Part shown: one piece after another, positions 1 to 7,243 of the stretch
Layout of the letters: each line of letters starts with the position of its first letter
How positions within the stretch are numbered: position 1 is the stretch's first letter
Assembly: GCA_003024985.2 (NCBI GenBank)
Contig: PXIH01S0011617.1
From: Euperipatoides rowelli
Taxonomy: Eukaryota > Onychophora > Udeonychophora > Euonychophora > Peripatopsidae
Strand: one strand, 5' to 3'
Length of the DNA stretch: 10,570 nucleotides
Notes under the pieces: model-generated
Seen by the model: only the letters and a program-made list of their open reading frames with translations
The model's database searches: none
Told to the model about the DNA's origin: nothing
Made by a program: the position numbers and the translations under genes

Positions 1-76
1 TATATATTAATATACAGCATACATATATATTTTATCATATTTAACTTGTCTTTACTATTTATTTTCTTCAATCTAG

Positions 77-347
77 AAAGTTCATTTATGAGTTTGAAGT
101 ATCTATAAACAATTCTGGCTCAAAATTCAATTCCAAACGTATGGCAATGATTTCAGTGGCTTTCAGTTCTGTGATCGCTATGAGCTGCCATGATTCCCGG
201 GTTGTTTTACAAGTTTCTGAAGCTCCTAATATGTTTCTTGGTAGCCGTCATACGAGATCTGGAGCTGTACCCATGAACAACATGTATGACCGTACTCATG
301 CTGTAGATTTGACCAATGGGCAGCTACAAACATCTTTTGTTCATCAA
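77..347 (+). CDS. Host gene, internal exon A (unrecognised protein)
   Basis: This is an internal coding exon of the host gene. It begins after a pyrimidine-rich stretch ending in CTAG (75-76) and ends at a strong donor, CAA|GTAAGT. One leftover base (77) completes a codon begun in an exon left of the window; 90 codons follow with no stop. The residues begin KFIYEFEVSINN and end LQTSFVHQ. They are rich in small and hydroxylated residues with alternating hydrophobic positions (for example RVVLQVSEAP), which would suit a beta-rich fold, but that is inference. There is an ATG at 141, but the open frame and acceptor upstream favour an internal exon over a start. The exon joins in phase 0 to the exon at 2072. 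I do not recognise the family; an unrelated short gene starting at 141 is the main alternative. Confidence 0.62.
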
Positions 348-2071
348 GTAAGTTCAAAACAAAATTCTGATCTATAATTTATTACTTCTTGTCAGGAACG
401 AATTGGTTTTGCTGTCGAAAAAAAAAAAAAAAAGGCCCTATGCAGCAACAATGTTACAATAAATAATCCTATAATATAAATAAAACTTTGATATATAAAA
501 TTAAACCTCAAAAATCAAATTGTGTTGTTTTTGTCTGAATATAACATACTTCTGAATACAAATAATTATTTTTCTAGACTTTTAGAGTTTGTTATAAAAG
601 AAATGAAGTCTAAAAAAAAATGCCACATCATATTTTAGCTGATGCAAATAAAGAATGGCCGTCAGAGAAATAAATAATTTCCGCACATCTTTCTGAAGAG
701 AATTAAAGGTACCATAAAGTTTTAGTTTGAAACTAATATATCGGTAAAACCTAGTATGTTAATAAAAAGCGTCTTCTTAGGAAAGGTGATCGAATGTGTA
801 AAATGCAAGATGAGCTGGCCAGTTCTATGTAGACTGTCTGAAAATAAATCATAGTGTGTGTGTGTGGAATACAAGAAATCACTAGGGTCTATCGACAGCA
901 ACAAGCAGTGTTTTATTGAGCATGTGCATTACTTTTCCACACACTTGTATTTTCAAGCCCTGAAAGCAACATGGCGTTATCAATATTCTGATGTGGTAAC
1001 GGTATCGGCTGTTTATGTACAGTATGTGATAAATCCACATACAGGATTTAGAAAGGAGACACAAAGTTTCCCCAAAAAGGCAGGGTGTTTGGTCTAGAGG
1101 AGAGCCTTTACCCACCCCCATTTCATCACTATTCAGCAATTTTTTTTAAGGTGTCAAAATTGCTCTAATAAATATATATTTTTTTTTTTGGTGGGGGGAG
1201 GGGGGGATATTAATTTGAAATTGTTTATTTTTCAATGATTTCTAAAAATGTCATTAAGAAAATTTGAAATTGCTCATTTTTATGATTTCTTAAAATGTTT
1301 TATTAAATATTTCCTATTGGAGTGAGGGGAAGGGGATTTCATTGCATTTTATTAATTTTTTAAAATTGTTTTTTAAAAAGAACCAATGAATATTATAATT
1401 AGTGGTAATAATAATATACATTCTAATATACAATTTACAGCAATTTTAACATAATGAAAAAAAATAACGGCAGCAAATAATAATATTCATTGTTTAAATA
1501 AATAAAGTAAAAAAATAAATTCCTGCTAAGCTATTAAAAACAATGAAGCATGACAGGTTCAAACACGTGAGTTCTATAATATTTTTAATAATTTCACAGA
1601 TTCAATTTGGATTTAAAGAATTGACCAGAATTTGACATTTTATGTTAATTTCTAAAGGAATTCCTTTTTTGGATCTTTGCATTAGTGATGAAGGCCTTGA
1701 ACAGATATTTCAACCTGCCATGTTTGTTCCTGGACTCTTTCTAAATTATTTGTGTAATTAATTTAGTTCAGAATAAGAAGATTTTTCTGAATTTTGCTTT
1801 TAATAATTTGAAATAATGATTTATTTTATTTGGTAAATAAATTATGTTGAAAAGGTGTGATTCCCTTTAAAAAAAATAAAGAGAAACAAAAATTAAACCA
1901 TGTTCTTTTTATCTAAAATAAATAAATAAATAAAACAGCACAGAATCTCCCAATATTGGCAAAATTATTGTATCCATGACTATCTGTTAGAACTTCAGTA
2001 TTAAAATAATAAAAATATAGCCTATTTATAATTTCTATTACAAATGATTAATTTTTTTTTTCTTTATTTAG
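348..2071 (+). other. Intron 1 of the host gene
   Basis: This 1,724-bp AT-rich stretch lies between the donor at 348 (GTAAGT) and the acceptor at 2070-2071, which follows a T-rich tract at 2051-2069. It holds a poly-A run (about 419-433), a short TG repeat (about 855-865), a G-rich patch (about 1190-1206), a 49-bp tandem duplication (1212-1308) and an AAAT repeat (about 1916-1934). Two overlapping opposite-strand open frames near 858-1139 have no recognisable protein content. I see no transposon ends here. Confidence 0.6.
1212..1308 (+). repeat. Two-copy 49-bp tandem duplication
   Basis: Two adjacent copies, 1212-1260 and 1261-1308, both begin AATTTGAAATTG and continue through a T-rich stretch, ATGATTTCT and AAAATG. 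They differ by several substitutions and small indels. G-rich patches lie on either side (about 1190-1206 and 1320-1337), so the original duplication may have been somewhat larger. It looks like a local duplication inside intron 1. Confidence 0.6.
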
Positions 2072-2252
2072 ATTACTTTGAGGAAGTCTCATGCGGAAAA
2101 ATTTAAGATGTATTTATGGGTTTTTGATAATCGTTTCAAATATTTAATGTCTGTACCTATACCTAACGAGGAAGTTATTGCCGCTCCTAATAAACTGATG
2201 AAGATTTCAGAAATGCCCAACGATTTAAAAAAATGTAATTTTACAAACACAG
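2072..2252 (+). CDS. Host gene, internal exon B (unrecognised protein)
   Basis: This is a 181-bp internal exon between a T-rich acceptor (TTTATTTAG, ending 2071) and a CAG|GTAATG donor. It opens in phase 0, matching the exon before it, and leaves one base for the next exon at 6918. Its 60 residues include RKSHAEKFKMYLWVFDNRFK and end near NDLKKCNFTNT. The protein is lysine-rich with an aromatic core (YLWVFDNRFKYL) and has no motif I can assign. The open frame runs past the donor into the downstream retroelement LTR, but coding character stops at the donor and the spliced reading continues cleanly. The next exon is 4.7 kb away because two retrotransposons separate them. Confidence 0.65.
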
Positions 2253-2326
2253 GTAATGAAAAAAACTTATTTAGCTATTTCTCTCCACCTTACCTCTGCT
2301 TTTATCTTATTCTAATCCACTCTCTT
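2253..2326 (+). other. Left remnant of the original intron 2
   Basis: About 74 bp of non-element sequence from the GTAATG donor to the gypsy insertion point. It is pyrimidine-rich and ends in the target-site copy CTCTT (2322-2326). With 5053-5062 and 6796-6917 it makes up the roughly 206 bp of intron 2 that is not retroelement. Confidence 0.6.
2322..2326. repeat. Target-site duplication, left copy (CTCTT)
   Basis: The five bases just before the left gypsy LTR are CTCTT, identical to those just after the right LTR (5048-5052). Five bases is the usual duplication length for this class. Confidence 0.85.
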
Positions 2327-2348
2327 TGTAATGTATTGGCTCAGGAAG

Positions 2349-2354
2349 TATAAA
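2349..2354 (+). promoter_or_regulatory. TATA-like box of the gypsy 5' LTR
   Basis: TATAAA occurs 22 bases into the LTR and is repeated at the same place in the right LTR (4842-4847). A core promoter so close to the LTR start would mean a very short U3. Function is inferred from position and conservation only. Confidence 0.45.
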
Positions 2355-2466
2355 CAGAACAAGATTGAATTGTTTCTGTGTCAAAAAGGGAAAGTCCCTA
2401 ATGTTTTTTGTTTGAACCATTCGACTTGTAGTTTTGTTAACCTTAGTCATATTTAATTAGTCTTGA

Positions 2467-2472
2467 AATAAA
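2467..2472 (+). promoter_or_regulatory. Polyadenylation signal in the gypsy 5' LTR
   Basis: AATAAA in the sense direction of the host gene, conserved in the right LTR at 4966-4971. Because the element is in sense orientation inside an intron, either copy could cause premature 3' end formation of the host transcript. That effect is inference. Confidence 0.5.
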
Positions 2473-2492
2473 CCATGTTCATTAAACAATTA

Positions 2493-3490
2493 GACCTTAG
2501 TCAGGCTTATAATAAGTTAAAACTGGATGAGCAGTCATAATTCTTAACAGCCTGGAGTACTCATAAGGGTGTATTTAGGGTTAATAGGCTACCCTTTGGG
2601 GTGACATCCGCAGCTGCAGTTTCAAAAAGTTTTAGAACAGCGTTTACAAGGGGTGGAGGGTGTGGTTAATTATCTTGACGATATAGTAGTTACAGGGAAA
2701 AACAGGGAGGAACATGTTTCTAGACTTAAAGCAGTTTTGGAATGTATAGAAAAAGCGGGCCTTAAGCTGCAAAAAGATGTTTCTTTTTTATGAAAGAAAT
2801 TAAATATTTAGGGCACATTATCAGTAAGGAAGGATTAAGTAAAGAGGTAGAAAAGGTTAGAGCCATTCTAGAGGCAGCAGCTCCGTCTTCAGCGGGTCAG
2901 GTCAAATCATGTCGAAATGGTAAGCTATTATGGGAAATTTATTCCAAATTTAGCAGCTCTATTGAGACCTCTTTATGACTTGCTTAAAAAAGATGTTACT
3001 TTTAAATGGACAACACAGTGTGAACAAGCTTTTAGGTCAGCAAGAGTTTATGGGAACTGATGTGGTGCTTGCTCATTATGACACAAAGTTGCCAATTATG
3101 TTGACACATAAGTACCCTAATGGAACAGAAAGACATATAGCCTATGTGGCCCACACCCTCTCTCCAGCAGAGAGAAATTACTCGATGATTGAAAAAGAGG
3201 CTCTTGCCATTTTCTTTGCGGTCAAGAGGTTTCCCCATTACGTTTATGGCAGGCGTTTCACACTGGTGACCGACCATAAACCATTGTTGGCTATTTTCGG
3301 ACCACATAGGGGAGTGCCAATCATGGCAACAGGGCGACTACAGAGGTGGGCGTTGTTTTTGTCAGGCTATCAATACAACATCGAGGGTATTAAGGGTGAC
3401 AAAAATTACGGTCCGGATTTTTATCTAGGTCATCCAATACACAAGAAATTCAAAATGATGATGACATTAACAATTATTTACATTTTATAG
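2493..3490 (+). pseudogene. pol: Gypsy pol remnant: reverse transcriptase and RNase H
   Basis: A broken Ty3/gypsy reverse transcriptase and RNase H. The sequence starts directly on the first catalytic aspartate (DLSQAY, 2493) and keeps LPFGVTSA and the YLDD active site (2671-2682). A TAA at 2538-2540 interrupts it. The frame changes near 2622, again in a T-run near 2785-2791, near 2905 and near 3045. The RT connection region is followed by RNase H from about 3050 in one continuous frame to a TAG at 3488-3490, with IEKEALAIFF and LVTDHKPLL. The stretch carrying the first RNase H aspartate is missing in frame at about 3106, so the enzyme would be inactive even without the frameshifts. The family call is secure; the exact points of the shifts are approximate. 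Confidence 0.92.
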
Positions 3491-4797
3491 AATCTACTAG
3501 AAATTCACCAATAAACAGCAAGGATATTAGTAAGGAAACCAGGAGGGAGCCAGTACTGAGCAGAGTAGTAGAATGCATCGAACACGGTTGGCCAGGTTCA
3601 GTAGAATCTGACATACAACCATTTTTCAACAGAAAAAGTGAGTTGACTATCGAACAACATTGTATCATGTGGGGTTTTAGGGTAGTAGAACCGGTCTAAG
3701 ACAGGAATTATTAGACGAATTACATGCATCTCATCCAGGGATAGTTAAAATGAAGAGCTCAGCGAGGTTTTTTATGTGATGTCCATCTATTGATAAACAG
3801 AAGAGAAAGTGAAGGGATGCTTGGCTTGCACAGTCAATAGACAGGAACCAGACAAAACTGCATTAATTCCTTGGCAGCAAGCAGCCACATCATAGGATAG
3901 AGAGCACATTGACTATTTGGGCCCTTTTAAGGGAAAGATGTGATTGACGCATTTAGTAAGTGGCCGGAGTCTCTTCAAGTAACAAATGCAAATGCAGAAA
4001 ACCACAGTGGAAAAATTGAGAGAGCTTTTTGCCAGGTTTGGTTTACCTCGGCTGATGGTAAGTGATAACGGAACTAAGTTCACAGGACAGTTATTTAGGG
4101 ATTTTGCTACATGCAATGGCATTAAACATTTGTATACCCTACCGGCTCATCCAGCTACCAATAGGCTAGTGGAAAATGGGGTTAAGCAGTTTAAAACTGC
4201 GATGTATAAGTCTTTATCGTGCCCAAAAAGTGCAGGGTTGCCATTGCATACCCTATTGGCCAGAATTTTGTTAAATTACCGTAACAATACATGGGACAAC
4301 AAATGAGCCCTGCTCGTCCTTTAAGGGTTAGGCTAAGTCAAATCAAATCTAGCTTGGCAGTTACATTGAGATCTAGTCAGGAAAAGCAAGTAAAGAATTT
4401 TAAGGGTAAGAGGGAATTAATCTTGGAAATCGGACAGGGGGTGGCTGTCAGGGATTATAGCGAAGTTAATAAGAAATCTTGGATAACAGCAGAAGTTGAG
4501 AAAAAGTTGGGACCTAGAGTATATTTATGTAGGTTGCCTGATGGGCGCTTGTGGAAAAGGCATGTAAACCAAATATTAAATAATGTAAGAGCACAGACGG
4601 CATCACTGGATACTGAAGGTCCAATAGATGAGCTAACAGGAAATGAAGGGGGAGTAGAGACAACAGAGCAGGATGGGGGAAGCATTAACACCAATGAGGC
4701 AGCAGGCCAACAGGGGAGTGAGTCGACACAAACACTTCCGGGGGCTGAACCACGTCCTAGAAGGAATACTAAGCCTCCCGAGCGGCTTGATCTATAG
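3491..4797 (+). pseudogene. pol: Gypsy pol remnant: integrase
   Basis: The integrase half of pol. A linker (including VECIEHGWP) leads to the zinc-binding HHCC module: histidines in ELHASHPG near 3720-3740 and the cysteine pair GCLACT near 3817-3834, with in-frame TGA codons between them. The catalytic core keeps D in HIDYLGPF (3911-3913), D in SDNGT (4064-4066) and E in LVENG (4172-4174); the last two are 35 residues apart, the classic D,D-35-E spacing. The core is broken by a TAG near 3895 and a TGA near 3942. Another frameshift near 4290-4300 leads into the C-terminal domain, with RLPDGRLWKRHVNQI and a tail ending PPERLDL at a natural stop (4795-4797). The end of pol lies 23 bp from the right LTR, leaving no room for another gene. 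Confidence 0.92.
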
Positions 4798-4809
4798 GAA
4801 CATTTTTCT

Positions 4810-4820
4810 GGGGGAGGAAG
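4810..4820 (+). other. Polypurine tract
   Basis: GGGGGAGGAAG lies directly before the TG of the right LTR. This is the expected place and composition for the plus-strand primer of an LTR retrotransposon. Confidence 0.85.
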
Positions 4821-5047
4821 TGTAATGTATTGCTCAGGAAGTATAAACAGAACAAGATTGAATTGTTTCTGCGCCTGTGCCAAAAAGGGAAAGTCCCTAA
4901 TGTTTTTTGTTTGAACCATTCGACTTGTAGTTTTATTAACCTTAGTCATATTTAATTAGTCTTGAAATAAACCATGTTCATTAAACAATTACTGTGTGTT
5001 GTGCTGAATGGATAAACACCCACGTATGTATAAGAAAATACATAACA
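4821..5047 (+). repeat. Gypsy 3' LTR, complete (227 bp)
   Basis: A full LTR from TGTAATG to CATAACA. It has TATAAA at 4842-4847, a GGGAAAGTCCC near-palindrome at 4887-4897 and AATAAA at 4966-4971. The first 171 bp match the 5' LTR almost exactly; the last 56 bp are unique because the 5' copy lost them. The small divergence implies a fairly recent insertion. Confidence 0.92.
4966..4971 (+). promoter_or_regulatory. Polyadenylation signal in the gypsy 3' LTR
   Basis: AATAAA in the sense direction, at the position matching 2467-2472. It would end the element's own RNA and could also capture host transcripts. Confidence 0.5.
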
Positions 5048-5052
5048 CTCTT
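5048..5052. repeat. Target-site duplication, right copy (CTCTT)
   Basis: CTCTT directly follows the right gypsy LTR and equals 2322-2326. It fixes the outer boundary of the element and shows that the LTR extends 56 bp beyond the part shared with the truncated left LTR. Confidence 0.85.
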
Positions 5053-5062
5053 AATCACACAA

Positions 5063-5531
5063 TGTTGATCATGGGAAGCAAAAAGACTCATCAATTTGAA
5101 ATCTAGAATGTGATTTTATTCCACTGTATAAGTAGACATAATTATTTCACAAATAAATACTATAGCCACAGATCAATGTTCAACAATTGCTGGCGATCAT
5201 TACTTCATATAATTTGGGATTAAATCATTGAATAACAAACATGCAGTAATACATTTTAATTCAATTGAAATTCTGTTATAAATGTCTTTCAACATGCTTT
5301 ACATTTAAATTTGAATATTGTAATACATCTGAATATTGTAATAAATTAAATAAACCTGGTCCACAATGTAAACTGTTACATCACACACAAAGTTAAAAGG
5401 TTGAAGATAGCGTCCCCAAGCCTTCCCAGTTTAAACTGCTTTTTTTAAATCTTTTAAAAAGTGACTTCTAGTGATAAAGTGTAGAAGTTCTGTCAAATTA
5501 ACTAAAACAAAATAAATATTATGGCTAAACA
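5063..5531 (-). repeat. BEL/Pao 3' LTR (469 bp, minus orientation)
   Basis: This LTR lies just downstream (minus strand) of the pol remnant, so it is the 3' LTR. A minus-strand AATAAA (TTTATT at 5115-5120) lies near its end and is conserved in the other copy. It is 28 bp longer than its partner through several indels, including a local duplication of a GAATATTGTAATA segment near 5311-5343. Its outer end is only 10 bp from the gypsy target duplication. Confidence 0.82.
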
Positions 5532-5588
5532 TGCCATCCAACTTGAAACATTGGTTCCAATAATATCACACATCACGTTTTACCAATA

Positions 5589-6334
5589 TCATCCTGAGAG
5601 TTCACGTTCATTATCCTGTGGTAAAGGAGAAGGTTTGACCACTGGTCATGAGAACTGTTCCCAGGCAGTTTTAGGTGTAACAGTTCTTGCCAAACCATCA
5701 TCACCAGGATGCAATTGGATCATTCTGCCCATTTGCATGTAGAGATGAAATAATATTGTTCATGATCAGTACTAGATCAACAATATTCAAATTTTCCTTC
5801 TTAATTTACCAATTTGGACACTGCTGTAATCTGGAAAGGTGTTCAGAGCTCCAACAATACCAGAAAAGTTGAACAATTGTTGAGTATAATGCCACCTGAA
5901 AAGACAATTCATTTTCGCATGAAGTGAGGTCTGATTCAGGAATTGCCAACAAAGGACCATCAATGAGGAAATGTCCTGCATTAACAGTCATATCATTGGG
6001 ATCAGTACAGATAGCTGTCAAAGGTCTTGAATTTAGACAGGAATCGGAATGAGTACAGTGGTCATTTCGTCAAAGTTCAGAGCTGCATTACTACAATACA
6101 ATGTAGATGGTATTTCATCGATGTTATGCCAGATTCCCAGAGACCACCAAAACGATATCCAAATCTGAATGTTGATGTGACTCAACTCTATTATGGTCCA
6201 CACTGAGTTACTTAGTTGTACCAATAAAGTTTGTGCTACAATCACTGTTGATTGTTGAAGGTTTTCCCTGACTTGCTACAAACCATTTGAGTCCTGCAGT
6301 GGAGAAATTTAAGTTCCAAATGTATGGCTCTGGT
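5589..6334 (-). pseudogene. pol: BEL/Pao pol remnant: integrase core and C-terminal domain
   Basis: Read on the minus strand, successive blocks in shifting frames match BEL/Pao integrase in the right order. They are TRAIHLEL (6334-6311); KPSTINSDCSTNFIG with the second catalytic aspartate (codon at 6243-6241); FGGLWES with the catalytic glutamate (6136-6134); NAALNFDEMTTVL; CLNSRPLTAICTDPNDMTV (from 6039); GHFLIDGPLLAIPESDL; and QLHPGDDGLARTVTPKTAW near 5725-5665. The last two belong to the DUF5641-type tail that ends BEL/Pao pol. A TGA at 5648-5646 interrupts the tail, which continues as PVVKPSPLP to a stop near 5589. At least four frameshifts are present. The first catalytic aspartate and everything upstream are missing. 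Family assignment rests on motif order and is strong. Confidence 0.88.
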
Positions 6335-6354
6335 CAAAATTAAATACGGGCACA

Positions 6355-6795
6355 TGTTGATCATGGGAAGCATAAAGTCTTATCAGTTTAATATTAGCGA
6401 GTAGAACGTGATTTTATTCCACTGTATATTATTACACAAATGAATACAATACTAGACAACTATTGCTGGCGATCATTACTTCACATAATCCGAGATTAAA
6501 TCATTGAACAAAAACATATACAGCAATACATTTTAAGTCGATTGTAATTCTGGCATAAATTTCTATTAACATACTTTACATTTAAATATTGTAATAAATT
6601 AAATAAATCTTGTCAACATTGTAAACTGTTTTGTCACACACAAAGTTAGAAGGTTAAAGCTAGTTTGTCCCCAAGCCTTTCCACTCCCAGCATACACTAG
6701 ATTTTTTTTTTACCTTTTCAAAAAATGACCTCTGTTGTTAAAGCCTAGAAGTTAAGTCAAATTGACTAAAATAAAATAAATATTATAGCTAAACA
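6355..6795 (-). repeat. BEL/Pao 5' LTR (441 bp, minus orientation)
   Basis: The second copy of the repeat lies upstream of the pol remnant on the minus strand. Recognisable integrase codons (TRAIHLEL) begin only about 20 bp inside its inner end, so no primer-binding site or gag is left. Long conserved blocks include GCTGGCGATCATTACTTCA and GTGATTTTATTCCACTGTAT, with indels between them. A minus-strand AATAAA lies at 6418-6413. Confidence 0.82.
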
Positions 6796-6917
6796 AACAC
6801 TATCTATTATTTTATTCTCCATCTTTACATGTCTCTTACTTTACATAATTTGAATGATTTTTAGCATTTTAGAGTTTTTAATTTGTTGATAGTAACAATA
6901 TCATTAACTATTTGTAG
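6796..6917 (+). other. Right remnant of the original intron 2
   Basis: About 122 bp of AT-rich sequence from the end of the BEL/Pao LTR to the acceptor TTTGTAG (ending 6917). It holds the pyrimidine-rich and branch-point region needed to splice to the exon at 6918. Nothing else is visible. Confidence 0.6.
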
Positions 6918-7159
6918 AGTCTGTACCAGTCAAGAAGCCTAGGCTGTCCGATACTCAAGAAACTGAATGTTGTGACTGTAACTCCAACTGTCAAAATTCA
7001 TCAGTATGTTTATGCATCCAAAGGCAGAGGCCTTGCCATCAAAGAAGCGTACACTATCAAAGCCAGCTGTGTGAAAATGCATTCAACATATTACAAGAAA
7101 ATGGCATCTCTTATGTAGAAGCATTGAAAGATAATTGTCTTGTGCAAAATATCTTTAAG
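6918..7159 (+). CDS. Host gene, internal exon C (basic motif and cysteine cluster)
   Basis: This 242-bp exon starts after TTTGTAG and ends at AAG|GTACTT. Its first two bases complete the codon left by the exon at 2072-2252 (giving E), after which 80 codons stay open to a phase-0 end. It encodes PVKKPRL (6926-6946), which resembles a short basic nuclear localisation signal. Next comes a dense cysteine cluster with spacing C-x-C-x3-C-x5-C-x-C (6971-7015), then more cysteines and a probable helical stretch (ENAFNILQENGISYVEALKD). There are nine cysteines in 80 residues. The spacing equals the first half of some pre-SET zinc clusters, but the second half and a SET domain are not seen, so I do not assign it. 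A nuclear zinc-binding role is inference. Confidence 0.7.
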
Positions 7160-7243
7160 GTACTTGTGTAATGTTGAGATTGAAAAGTACATTTATGAAA
7201 AGAAAATACTTGGTAATCTTCAAATGTATTTTACTTTTTTCAG
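7160..7243 (+). other. Intron 3 of the host gene (84 bp)
   Basis: GTACTT donor at 7160 and a TTTACTTTTTTCAG acceptor ending at 7243. The frame is phase 0 on both sides. It is short compared with the neighbouring introns and contains no element. Confidence 0.72.

Larger units (their letters stand above)
2327..2492 (+). repeat. Gypsy 5' LTR, truncated at its 3' end
   Basis: These 166 bp match the first 171 bp of the right LTR with two substitutions, one 1-bp and one 6-bp indel. The match stops after ATTAAACAATTA; the last 56 bp present in the right LTR (4992-5047) are absent and RT codons start at once. A TATAAA box lies at 2349-2354 and an AATAAA signal at 2467-2472. The missing end would hold much of U5 and be followed by the primer-binding site, so this LTR could in principle still initiate RNA but could not prime reverse transcription. 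Confidence 0.9.
2322..5052 (+). mobile_element. Ty3/gypsy LTR retrotransposon, internally deleted, with target duplication
   Basis: A sense-oriented Ty3/gypsy-type element. The boundaries are firm: the left LTR starts TGTAATG at 2327, the right LTR ends CATAACA at 5047 (near-perfect short inverted ends), and both outer flanks carry the same 5-bp target duplication CTCTT (2322-2326 and 5048-5052). Internally the order is RT, RNase H, integrase, as in Ty3/gypsy pol, then a polypurine tract. The last part of the 5' LTR, the primer-binding site, gag, protease and the front of RT are missing. The remaining pol has several frameshifts and stops. No envelope-like gene is visible. The element cannot transpose by itself. 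Confidence 0.93.
5063..6795 (-). mobile_element. BEL/Pao LTR retrotransposon remnant, antisense
   Basis: Two direct repeats (5063-5531 and 6355-6795) bound about 820 bp. Both begin TGTTGATCATGGGAAGC and end GCTAAACA on the plus strand, giving TGTT/AACA ends typical of LTRs. On the minus strand the interior encodes integrase pieces of BEL/Pao type and ends next to 5531, so the element runs right to left, antisense to the host gene. gag, protease, RT and RNase H are absent. The LTRs have diverged to roughly 80% by eye, so the insertion is old. No target duplication is recognisable: the outer 5-mers are CACAA and AACAC. Confidence 0.85.

Noticed and set aside
858-1139. Overlapping open frames on both strands in intron 1
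   Set aside because: Short, no recognisable motifs, no supporting splice or start context, and lying inside an intron supported by flanking exons.
1550-1580. tRNA-like B box (GGTTCAAAC) suggesting a SINE
   Set aside because: No A box at the right distance, no tRNA-like body and no repeated copy in the window.
3032-3307. Minus-strand open frame opposite RNase H
   Set aside because: Shadow of the RNase H frame; no family resemblance.
4798-4820. Possible envelope gene between pol and the 3' LTR
   Set aside because: Only 23 bp separate the pol stop from the LTR, so there is no room.
4455-4949. 164-codon minus-strand open frame
   Set aside because: It lies antisense to the integrase tail and 3' LTR, which have clear protein and LTR signals on the plus strand.
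5521-5872. Plus-strand open frames between the BEL/Pao LTRs
   Set aside because: They are opposite the BEL/Pao integrase tail, which is readable on the minus strand (QLHPGDDGLARTVT and others).
6971-7015. Pre-SET domain of a histone methyltransferase
   Set aside because: Only the first C-x-C-x3-C-x5-C-x-C half matches; the second cysteine cluster and a SET domain are not found in the following exon.
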